Below, piece by piece: positions 12,936-24,900 of a stretch of 64,000 nucleotides of DNA (position 1 is the first letter of the stretch; every line of letters starts with the position of its first letter). This DNA is from Ichthyophthirius multifiliis (Eukaryota > Ciliophora > Oligohymenophorea > Hymenostomatida). The notes under the pieces were generated by a model. That model was not told the origin of the DNA. It was given only the letters and a program-made list of their open reading frames with translations, and made no database searches. The DNA lies in NCBI RefSeq assembly GCF_000220395.1, contig NW_004086350.1, forward strand, positions 52,674 through 116,673, in the 5' to 3' direction. Made by a program: the position numbers and the translations under genes.

Positions 12936-13928
12936 ATGGAGTCTGACCAAAATAATTACCAAATGAACCTATTATTTGAAATAAGTTCATGCACACTAAC
13001 CCATACATAAAATAACTAAAAGCAAAGTGAAAAAAAGGGCATTTTAGCCATATATCATCTTGAAAAACTAAATCTGTATGTATTAAAATTACAAGAATTT
13101 CAATATTCACTTTCCAAATAAATTCCAGTAATGAAAAAACCTCATTTAAACTCCTATGTATTTCCCTAAGAAAATTCTAAATTTTCCTTATTGACAATTC
13201 CTAAAGAAACACCTTTATAATAAGTATAATATTTCGAATAAATATTATAACAAAACAGCGATTTTTTAATATCCGAAGATATAGCAGAAACAGAAAAAAA
13301 ATAACAAAATTGGGACAATCTTACACCATCGAAAAAAATATAAGGTTATTTATATAAAGGAGGGGATTTTATAAAGGCTGGAATAATAACAGGGGCTGGT
13401 TATTTGGCTTAAGGAATATAGGAAGGTGGATAGTATATTTAGGCAAAAGTGACGAAAAAAGAAGAAGTTATTATTAAACCAGAAACTGTTTAGAAAGTTA
13501 AATTAGCAAATGTTACTTCTTCGGCAGTTTTAAATTTTACAAAAGCTTAAGTAGAGGGATTGCTATAAGGAGTTAAGGTTATTGGTAATGAAATTGCTAA
13601 TTAAGCAGCTAATTCGGAAACTGGAAAGAAAATTTAATCTCATAAAAATTACTAGGATGTTAAAAATGTAACTAAAGGAGCAGTTAATGCAGTAGCTAAT
13701 GTATATGAAGGAATGTATTAGGCACTCTGTTTGATTGGAAGGGGAATTTAAGGTGCTACTACAGGGGTTATAGGGGCTAAATATGGAGATGATGCGGCTA
13801 AAATAGCCAATGATGGATTAGATGTGGTGGGAAACGTGGGAGATATGGGAAGAATAACAAAAAATGGAGCTATTAAGGCTGTTTAAGATTGTACTTAGAG
13901 TACTTTTTATCATGGAGGGAAATAATGA
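12936..13928 (+). CDS. Senescence/spartin-domain protein, 330 aa
   Basis: A single-exon frame runs from ATG 12936 to TGA 13926-13928. The C-terminal 200 residues have the glycine/alanine-rich pattern of the plant-type senescence domain shared with spartin: GDFIKAGIITGAGYLAQGIQ, LLQGVKVIGNEIANQAANSE, TKGAVNAVANVYEGM, RGIQGATTGVIGAKYG and DGLDVVGNVGDMG. In animals and plants this domain is linked to lipid droplets and membranes. Its repeated GxxxG-like phrases suit membrane insertion, but I infer no specific role here. GC content is visibly higher than in the flanks, as expected for coding DNA. The N-terminal 130 residues are unassigned. Confidence 0.8.
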
Positions 13929-14095
13929 GAAATATGTTTTGTTTATTATTATTTAAAGATATATTTCTTAAAAATTGTAAAAAAAAAAAAAAACATATTT
14001 TATATTAATTAAATTTAAGTTAAAATTTACTTCTTTTTATTTATTTATTTTTTTTTAAAAAAAAATATTTTATATTAATAATAATAAAAAAAAAA

Positions 14096-15019
14096 ATGAA
14101 TAAAATATTTACAAACGAAGAACTTTTTTAATTTCGTGAAAAAATACTTCTAAAAACACAAGAAAAATAAACTTTTTAAATTTTATAAAACCTTTTAGAA
14201 GCTAAAATAACTCCCGAATAAATGCAAAATACTAAAATAGGATCTGCAGTATAAAAATTATGTAAAAATCAAGAATAAAAAAATGAAATTCCGGAAAATA
14301 TATAATTAATATCAAAACAAATATTACATAAATGGAAAAATATTATAAATAAATCCAAAAAAAAAAATGATTCTTATAATTCTTCCAGTTTAACTTATAT
14401 TCCTTCTCTTTAGAAAATTAAAAGTAAAGAAAACAATTCTTCTAATTTACTAATTTTAGAAAAGCCTATATATACAGAAGGTATTATGGATCAATTACCT
14501 AAATTTGGATCAAATGAAGATGTTAGAAATAAAGGATTATAAGCTATTTTTATGAAATTTAAAGAATGTGATTAAGATAAAGCGGACATAGTAAAAATTA
14601 GTGTTAATTTAGAAGAAAAAATAGCACATAAAAATTCTTAAGTTGAAGTATATAAAAAAAATATTAAGGAAGTTTTAGGAATGCTTTCTAATTATTAAGT
14701 TATATAAGAAGTTTTAAAAGGAATTTTATAAGAAAAAATAAGTATAAAGGATGTTGCGGAATGTAAATCTTCTGTTTTTATGCTATAGAAAGAAAAAGAA
14801 GAAAATTTATAGCAATTATAAACTGAATTTGAAGTATTAGATCCAGAATTTTATAATAAATTAAGAAGAAAAAACTTAGTTGGCTTAGAAGGAGAGAAAT
14901 GTAGAAATTGTAAAAAATTAACAGCTTTTTTAGTAAAAGAATTGTAAACAAGAGCAGCTGATGAACCTATGACAAGATTTATGGAATGTAATAGTTGTAA
15001 AAAAAAATGGAAAGAATGA
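14096..15019 (+). CDS. TFIIS: Transcription elongation factor TFIIS, 307 aa
   Basis: TFIIS stimulates RNA cleavage by stalled RNA polymerase II. The single-exon protein has an N-terminal helical LW-type domain, a central domain (EDVRNKGLQAIFMKF onward) and a C-terminal zinc ribbon CRNCKK..QTRAADEPMTRFMECNSCKKKWKE. The four zinc Cys and the acidic hairpin DE are present. The invariant Gln of QTRxADEPMT is encoded by TAA at 14945-14947, direct evidence for the code. Length matches the family (about 300 aa). The stop is TGA, 15017-15019. Confidence 0.96.
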
Positions 15020-15265
15020 TTTTTTAATCAAATATATATTTTATATATATAAAAAAAAAGTATAGATATATAAATATATAAATATATAAATATATATAAT
15101 TAATTTGAAATTTATTTATTTATATATATAAGTATAATATTATAAAGATATTTAAATATTAAAATTTTCTTTAATATTTATAAGCTTATTTATATTTAAA
15201 AAATAAAATAAAATTATTTTAAATCTTATTTTATTGTAATATAAAATAAATTAAAATAATTATAA

Positions 15266-15326
<61 letters not shown>

Positions 15327-17100
15327 TATAATAATATCAATAATTTATAATATTTTTTTATTATACTCATTTTTAGCTAAATATTTAATTATAATTTTTT
15401 TTTTATTTTACCAATTTAATTTTATATATTAATATACTTTGTAATTAAATAATTAATTTTTTATATATAATTATATTATTATTTTTTTATATTAATAAAT
15501 CTTATTATTATTATTATATTTTTTTAAAAAAAATTATATTCTTATTAATTTTATATTATATTTATATATAGATTTAATATCTTTATTTTTTATTTATATT
15601 ATATTTTTTGTTTAATCAATTTGATTTTTTAAATTTTTATTATTATATTTGTCTTTTTGTTAATAAATTTATAATTAATAATTTTTTTATATTTTCTTTT
15701 TTATTTTATTTTATTTTATTTAATAATTTTTTTTATATATCTTATAATCAAATACAAATATTTATTAATTTTCAATTATTTTTTTAGAAATATATAATAA
15801 TTTTTTATATTATTAATAAACAAATTTTTGTTTAATATATTTTATATTATCTTATTTTTTTTGAATTATTTACTTAATTTAAATATACTTTTTATTTTAT
15901 GTTTAGAATTAGTTTTTGTTTATAGTTTATGTTTTCATAATTTTTATTATATATATTTGTATATTTTTTATATGTTAATTATAAAAAAATTATATAAATT
16001 TTGATATTTTTTCTATTTTCATTATATTAAAGTTAGTTTTAATCTCAAGAAAAATTGATTCTTTTAATTAATATATTATATATAAACTATTTGTTATAAA
16101 TTATTATTATTTAATTGAATTTATTAATTTATTTTTATTTTTCAGATTTAATAAAAATATAATTATTATTATTCATTTTAATAATTTATATATTTTAATT
16201 TTTTTGTTATTATTTATATAATTTTTATAAAAGCCTTAATTTTGTTTATTATTTTTAAAAAATTATATAAATTACGGTAATTTTTATGATTTATGCATTT
16301 TTTTATTTAATTTAGAAAATATAAAATAATACATAAATAAAAAAATAATTTTGAATTCTTTTTATTTTAAAAAAATATTATTAATTTTATAAAAATAAAA
16401 AATTCAATCAAATTCACAAAAAAATAAACTTTTTTTTATTTTTTATATAAAAATTTAAAAATTAAAATAGTTTTGTTATTTTTTAATTTTTTTTATAATT
16501 TAATTTTTTTTTTTTTGGAATTATTAATTTTATATTATTTTTAATCATAAAAAATAAAAAATGTATTGAATACTATATATAGAATTTATAATATATGCAT
16601 TATATTTTTATTATTATCTTAAATATAATCAAAAAAATTTTTAAATTGTTTTATGTTAATTTTATTTTTATATAAAATTCCTTAAAAATATATATATTTA
16701 ATTTCAAATTAGTATATTAAGATTTATAAGTTTTAATAAAAAATATTTAGTATTATTATAATAGATTTTGTTAATTAAAGAATATAAAAATGTTAATAAA
16801 TTGATGGAAATTATAAAATTACACAAATATAAGTTTAAATATAAATAAATTTAATAATGTATATTTTATTATTTTTGCTTTAATTATTAAAAAAATTAAT
16901 TTTTTTTTTAAATTAAATAGGCAAATATTTAAAATAATAATGATTACTATCAGAAATTAATAATAAAAAAATAAAACAACCAAAATTATAATTAATTTTA
17001 TAAACGATTTTATAAATAGTATTTAAATTAAAAAGAATCTTTTTATTTAATTAAAAAAATTAAAATATATACTAAAAAATAACTATATATTTTATAAAAA

Positions 17101-17131
<31 letters not shown>

Positions 17132-17717
17132 GTATTTAAATACTTATAAAATAATTAAATATAAATATTTTTAAATTATAAACATATATTAGATTTTTAT
17201 TTATTTTTAAAATAATTTAATTTTTATATAAAAAAGTATTTATCATTAAATATATTTTATAAAATAAAGAAAAAACTAATAAAATAATATAATTAAAAAA
17301 TATATAATTTATAATTTTCTTTGATATAATATAATATATTATTTTATATATATATCTTATTTAAAATATTATATTCTAAATTCAATATAGTAAATAAATT
17401 GAAAATTTGATTTAAAATCATAATTTTTTATTTAATTATATCCTATATTATAATTGTATCTTAAATAAAAAAATATATATAAAATTAAATTATATTTTTT
17501 AATTTATATATTTTTAACTATTAGCTATTTTTTTTTTAAATAATTTTTATGAATTATATCAAATACAAGTTTATTATAACATTATTTTTTTATTTAATAA
17601 AAACAAAAAAGATTTATATTTATTCTTGTATATTTTTTATTATAACGGAATTTTACTAAATTAAAAAGAAGAAAAAAATCAAATTTAAAAAAAAGTTAAA
17701 ATAAAAAATAAAGTTAA
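15020..17717. other. 2.7-kb A/T intergenic region with (AAT)n
   Basis: The longest gene-free stretch in the window. It holds an (AAT)n tract at about 15278-15325 and small (TA)n tracts such as 17109-17131. I read both strands and found no frame resembling protein and no structured RNA. Confidence 0.5.
15278..15325. repeat. (AAT)n trinucleotide repeat
   Basis: About 16 AAT/TAA units in intergenic DNA, read directly. Confidence 0.85.
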
Positions 17718-20700
17718 ATGTCAGTTAATTTTTAAATTAGAGCTTAAAACAAAATAAATTATACAAATAACTTATCGAATAGTTAATAAGTAAATAACAC
17801 GATAGATGAATTAAACAAAAATTATATATTATCTTAAAATACAATTGATAAATTAAAATAGCCAAAATACTTAGCCAAACGTTCATCATTAAAAAGAAAC
17901 ACATTAAATTTAACATCAAAGCTTAATGAATTTAGTTAAAAATATTGCAAAAATAAAAATTCTTAGGAGGAAAAACAAAATAATTAAGAAAATATTAATA
18001 TTTTATCTCATAATAAAAAAAATAAAATAGTTAAGTATTCAAAAAAAAACTATTATGTAAAAAAATCAAAATAGTATTTAAAGTTCTTCAAATTCAGAAA
18101 GTTCATCATTAGAATTAAAAGAAGATAAATTTTAGTATTTTTTAAATTTATTAATTTTAAAAAAAATTAAAAAACAGGAAAAAAATATAGTTTAGTGTTG
18201 ACTTATTACTTAATTGTATAAGAAATAATTAATAAAAATTAGAAGACAAAATGTTAAATTTTTAATTATAAATATAAAAAATAAAAAAATAAAATAGATA
18301 ATAAATAAAATTATTAGACCCTATGAACATTATATTTTTTTTAATTTATTTTAATTCAGTCAATAATAAAAATAATTTTAAGTTCTTTTTATTCATAAAT
18401 AAATATATAAATTATATATATATTTATATATATAAATATATATATATATTTATATATTTAATTATTTATTTTTTATATATTATTTTTTAATTATTATTAA
18501 GGTAATTATTTTTATATTGTAAATAAAATCTGTTAAATAAAGATTTAAACTTTTTATTCTAATACAAAGCGCATTAATATCTTAAGGAAATATAATAAAG
18601 TTAAATTTTAATAATAGAAAAACTATTTCTTCATAACTTTTTAGAAAATAAAAGTTAGGCTTTAGATTTTTTAAAACAGGCATTTTTAGATTAATTGTAA
18701 GATATTTTTAACTGCTCTTTATTATTTTAATACATTGATGAATTTTTGTAAAAATAATTCAAAATATATAAAAATAAAATAAAAAAAAGAATAATAATAA
18801 ATGAAATTAATGTCTAATAAATAAATTTATAATCTTTAAAAATAAACTAAAAAATACTCAAATTTACTTTAAATAATGAAGACGAAAAAATAGTAAAATT
18901 ATACTTAAAATATTAATTTGAAATAGTTATGGATAATGATAGCCAAATTTACAATTTTATTTAATAAAATTAATTTTAACATTAAAATGAAACTTTAAAA
19001 ACTATAATTAATCCACTTCTTCTTTTAAATTATTATACAGTGGAATATTTTTCCGCTAAAATGCTTAGGTTTTTTTTTTTTTTATAAAATATAACATAAT
19101 AAATTAGATTAATTATTTAAGATATTGATTTAGAATATAATTATAATAAGATAATATTATAGCATTGTATTAAATATCATTTGAATCCTTTAAGCAAGTA
19201 TACATAAATAATTATATTATATTATTTTTAAATAGAATAATTTTTAAAAAAATAAATAAAAAAAATACATATTTTGATAATTAGATATTTCAAACCTGTA
19301 TATAAAATTTAAACTTTTAATTCCTGTTTTATTATTTGAATAAAATAAGAACAAAAGTATGGAGTTGGCTAGAAGAAAAAGATAATCAAAAAGCACTTGT
19401 AAGAGCTTCTATAAAATCAAAAGGAAAAAACTTTGAATGCTTAATTTTCTTTTTATCTAAAATAGAACTTTGGAGTTCAAAAGATTTAATTTAATCACTT
19501 TCGGAAACACTTTATGAAAGACTAGAATGTGAAAATAGTGATAATAATTTTTTATTTACTTTTGGAAATCCTTTAAAAGTAGTAGTTTTGATAATAGAGC
19601 TCTTAAATATTACTATAAAGCATATTTTTTATTAAAAAATATGCTATTAAAGTTATTTATTTAAAATAAAATATATAAATATTTTTTATTTATTTTTAAT
19701 AATTATAATAAAAAATAGAGCCTAAAAAAGATATTTATAATTTGCTCAAAAAATCATAAAAACATAAATTGATGAAGATTAAATGTATGAATTATTAGTC
19801 GACATAGACTTATAAGGACGTAAACTTTTACATATTATATACGAAAACTCACTCCATGATATAATTGCTGATGATAAAGTATAAGATATAATAGAAATAA
19901 TATGGAATGGAAACAATTCTTCTACAAACAATATGTAATATTGTAATTAATTTATTTAATTATATATATAAAAAAAAGAACTAGTTTTATATCTATAAGT
20001 TAAAATATATTCCAAAACATAAATCGTTAATTAAAAAGCGAATAAAATTATTTTTATCCATTCGTTGATAAATATAAGAATGAATAATATATAGTAAAAA
20101 AGATGTATGGATTTAATGTATAAAATTCCGTCATTATTTCAATGAAGGAACAGCCTTAATTTTCATTCTTCTCTACATAATTTATTTTTTGGAAGTTTTT
20201 AATATTTTCCGTTAAGGAATTTTACCTCTAGACCCTAATTTAGAAATTCAAAAAAATACAATTATTCTGATAAAAGATAAAGCCTTAAAATGGATTTTTG
20301 TCCCTTTGTTTTTTGCATAAACGTGCCTTTAAATTCTATTGTAAAGATTATTTATTTAAAAGAATATGAAAAAAATATCAAGTTTAATTCTTCTTAGGTC
20401 ATAGATTTTATTGTTGCAGTCCTAGCTCTTTATTAGTTAATTTTAATTTATCTTTTAGACCAAAATAATACTTCTATGGCAGAAATCGAGTTCAAAATAA
20501 TCCATTTTTCCTTAATTTTATTTTGTTTTTTAAAAGCTATATTTTGCTTCTCGGCTACTTAGTCCTTTGGGCCTTTATTATAGGCTTTGATTTTTATTTT
20601 TAAGGAATGTGCGAAATTCTTGGTAGTTTTTATTACTAATTTGATTCTTTTTACCTTTGTAGGGTACGTGAATTTCACCCAATTAAAAACTTAAAGATTC

Positions 20701-21918
20701 GATACTTTTTTTAACTCCTTACTATATTTAATTGAGACTATGTTTGGACAATTTTCTTTTGAGGATTTCGAAGAATTATATCCTATATAAGGTCCAGTGT
20801 TCCTTTTTTTATTCCTTTTTGTAATCGCAATCCTTTTTATGAATGTATTAACTTCAATTTTGGCTTTTACTTTTGAAAAAGCAAATAGATAGGGTAAAAT
20901 TTTCCATTATAAGCATATTATTATGCATATAAGAACCGAAAACTACCATTGGAAATATGGATGCTTAGTTATTATGCCTTTAATATTTTAGTTTACGTTA
21001 ATTCCTTATTTAATTATTAAAAAAATAGTAAATTCGAATTCTAAAATAATTAATAAATTGGGAGAATTTTATGTTTCTTTGGCTTATTTTCCTATTCTTT
21101 TTTTGACAATTTTAGTTGTTTTTTTACTCAATTTAGCGTTGGTTCCGATCGGGTATTTAAAGAATTTTTTTTAGTTAATTTCTTTGTTTGTAAAATAAAA
21201 AATTAAAGGACTTTTATTAATTAAATGGCTTTTTTTTGGAAATTTAATTCTCATTTAAAGACTTGTTTTTATAGAATTGAAGGAGTTTTATATTTATTTA
21301 AAATCTAAAAGGGAAAAAGAAGATACATAAAAAAAAAATTTTGATGATGCCTTTATTTTGGTTTTCCATACTATAGTTAAAATGCATCAATAAGATTGCT
21401 TATATACTACTTTAGGGGAAATTTTTCGAAAAACTAAACACTACATATAGATTAATAGGATTTAGAAAAAAGACTGCGATATAGATCCTAACTAGTTAAT
21501 TGGGGTTAATTTACTTCGGAAACAATCTATTGTTTAGGCAGAAGGAGGATATAACTAATCTTCTTAGTATATTCATAACTTTAATACATCTAAGAAATAA
21601 AGTTTGACAAATAAATAGATGGCTTTTTATAAAAATTAGGATATATAGAATAATATTAAGGGGAATAATAATTAATAAGTATCTGATATTAACAAAATTA
21701 AAGTAAAGAGTATTTTCGAAAATGTTCCTGAGATGGAAAATGCAGAAGAGATTTATGAATATTTAGAAAAATTCTCGTTTAAAACTACTATGGATGGTGA
21801 TAGGAGAGATAGTGTTATTAATATTAGTAATATTTTGAAATTACATGATAATTATTAAAGAAAAGAATTAAAAGTAGTTATTCATAGTTAAATTTATAAA
21901 ACTTTGAAAAATTTTTGA
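17718..21918 (+). CDS. TRP/polycystin-like cation channel (multi-exon, exon map partial)
   Basis: The C-terminal half is a membrane protein of the voltage-gated-like/TRP-polycystin type. A pore-like segment ETMFGQFSFEDFEEL precedes the last helix FLFVIAILFMNVLTSILAFTF and a K/N-rich cytoplasmic tail ending at TGA 21916-21918. Upstream are FFLSKIELWSSKDL, LVDIDLQGRKLLHIIYENS (ankyrin-like phrasing) and IIEIIWNGNNSS, as I would expect of ciliate TRP-like channels. The polar N-terminus starts MSVNFQIRAQNKINY. Several A/T introns are evident (for example near 18374-18500 and 19071-19109), but I could not fix all junctions. A one-base deficit at a T5 run (20295-20299) appears to break the frame between WIF and INVPLNSIVK. 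The gene is convergent with the EML-like gene, 76 bp away. Confidence 0.75.
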
Positions 21919-21994
21919 AAAATAAAAACAAAAAAAATATATTTTAAAAATATATTATTTATTTGTATGCAATTTTTTATTTTTATTTTTATTT

Positions 21995-24900
21995 TCAATT
22001 ATTTTATATATTATTATTATTTAAAACACTTTCTTTTTAATTTTACATTTATGAATCTTCTTCTTATTCTCCATTATTTAAAACTTTCCAAATTAAAATA
22101 CATCTATCTTTTTAAGAACTAGTCACTAAGTAGTTTTTATCAGGGCTCATAACACATTAATTAATGTAATTTAGATGATCTGTATATAAATTAAAGTACC
22201 CGTTACCAGAACTATCACATGGGTAGTTATAAATTCTTATAGAGCCCATTTCATCTGTTACTGCTATTTATTTATCACCAAGTCTTTATATTTTGAGTAT
22301 TTTATTTTCATCAGAATAATAAGTGTAAACCCCTTTTATATTAGATGAAACTTTTATACCATCTGTACACCATTCCATTTCGAATTCAACTTAGTCTTTT
22401 GTTATCTTTTTAAAGTCTTGGTTTTTAAAGTCTATAATTTCAACATCTTCGAAATTATCTTTATATAACAAAAAAAAATTATCAGTTGAAAAATCTATAA
22501 ATTCTAAAGAAGTGGACAATGTATTTACTACTTTAAATTACTTTATTAATTTATATAAAAAAACAAAATAAAAAAAATAAAAATATTTATTTAAATATTA
22601 ATATATTAATATAATATATAAATATATATATATATATTAATTATATATAGATGTATTTATATATATTTAATATTTATATCTTTTAATTTATATATATATA
22701 TTTTACTTCATATATTTTAGTTGTAGATGGATCAAGTTTATAAATTTCAATTTAAGCATTTTTTTATTCATTTGGATCAAGTGCTACAGCTAATATTTCT
22801 TCATTAAATGAGATTTTAATATCTGCAATTTTAGTTTTATAATTAATATTTTAAGCTATATTTAAATAATTAATAGAGTCTAAAAAGATTATTTTTTTTT
22901 CAAAAGCAATTATGATTATTTAATGTTTTTTAAGTACAAGTAGTGAATGTACTTACAAATGGAAATGTTTTGAATATATTCTTTTTATTTTTTAAATTAC
23001 CAAACACATAATAACCCGCTTTCAGTTATTGAATATAAATTATCACTTGTACCGTTAAATTATATAGATTTAACTATTTCTTAATCATGACAAATTGAAC
23101 GCAACTTAACTAATGAATTATTTCCTCTAGTAAATTATTTAATCTCGTTTTCATGAGGTCTTATTAATTCGTAAATATCTCCACTTTTTGTACCAGTGAG
23201 TATATATTTAGAACCTATACATACAGATTAAATACAGTTTTCTGCAGGATCTCTATCGATATTTTATGGATTGATATAATATTCATAAAATTTCTCAAGT
23301 ATATAATTATATTCTGAACTTCCTAATTCCCATATTATTACTTTACCATCCATTCCTCCTAAATTAAATATAATAAAAAAAAACAAAACAAAAATATACA
23401 CATAAATAAATATATATGAATAATATATATAAATATAAATATAATTAAATATTTATATATATTTATTTTATCTAAATTTAATTATTTAAATTTATAATAA
23501 AATTATATAAACCTGAAGCAAACATAGTACTATCTTTAGTAGTATTTAAACATAAAATAGGTGTTTTAGGATGTGCATTTTATTTTTTGACTACCTTCAT
23601 ATTATCCCAAACATAAAGAAATCCATCATTTCCTGCTGTTTAATTGTTTCATTTACAAAAATAAGTGCTAAGAAAGTTACTTTTAGAGGTTTTTTATTCT
23701 AATCATCATCTGATTCATCGTTTTCATATTAAACCTTTTTCATATTTTATACATAATATTATTATTAAGATCATCTTTTTTATTATTCTCATCATTAAAC
23801 TCAATTATATCACTCGGGTTTTCTATTTCTAGACTTGCATAAGATAAAACTCCGCCTTTTAAACTCCAAACAACCAAATGTTATATTCCACAAGTTATAA
23901 ATTTATAAATACAATTTGGGAAAAATTAAACGTCTTTAATTTTGAAAGGAATGGAATACGGCATATTTGCACAACCCAAAATTTTCACGTCTTAAGTATC
24001 TATCAAATATATAATCAATGTACATTCATTTGTAATCGCAATACATATAATATGTCTGTTGTCATAAGCGAACTTTATGTGCAAAATATAACTCGAATTT
24101 GTCAAATGCATTTACTTTAAACATGTTTGAGAACATATGTCCCATATAATAATCTAGGCATTTGTTTATATTGTACCTGCACATAGAAGCTTTTTATCCC
24201 TAGAAAGAACAAAACACGAAATTTCAGGGTCTATCGATTTAAAGGATTTATCTAATTTTATAAATTCCTATACTATTTATATTTCGTGAGAATCGGAAAC
24301 GTTAGATGAGTTAAGTGATTTATTTTTAATTTAGTCTTTTTCTTCTAGTTAATGAGAGATGTCTTATTTTTGCGTTTTTTCTTCTTCTTGGTCTTCTTCT
24401 TCTTTTTCTTCTTATTGTTCCGAAATTGTATGTATTATTAAATTACTCCCTGCTATATAGATAAATCTCTCATCAAAATCATAGAACAAGTTTTAGTGTC
24501 TATTATGAGCTTTTCGGCCTATTATATTGATTAGTTATAGACAAGGGGATGTGTTATGTTCTTTATCAATATTAGTGATGGCATCTGCGATTTAGTTTCT
24601 TAAAGGAAGTACATTTTTTAGTAGAGATTCGAATTATTCCTTAGGTAGAATTTCTGAAAGGATTTTTTATTCAGGAGAAATTGCAGCTTCTTATTCATCG
24701 AAAAAATCGTAGTTTAAATTATCGAAGTCCCAAAAAGGATTTTCTTGAGTAATTTTCCATTTCATAATACATTCGTCTTTTATGCCTGTAGAAAATAAAT
24801 TATTATTTTAATATTCGAGTTGGTTAATGTATGAAATGTGTCCAGAATAACTTTTTGCTAGTACTTAGTTATCTTTTTGATTGTTTTCGTAAATCTCTTT

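Noticed and set aside
15020-17717. tRNA, snRNA or CRISPR-like array in the long A/T region
   Set aside because: No cloverleaf arms, GTTCRA box or spaced direct repeats were seen; only A/T microsatellites.
23878-24120. 80-aa plus-strand ORF
   Set aside because: It is the antisense shadow of WD40 coding sequence.
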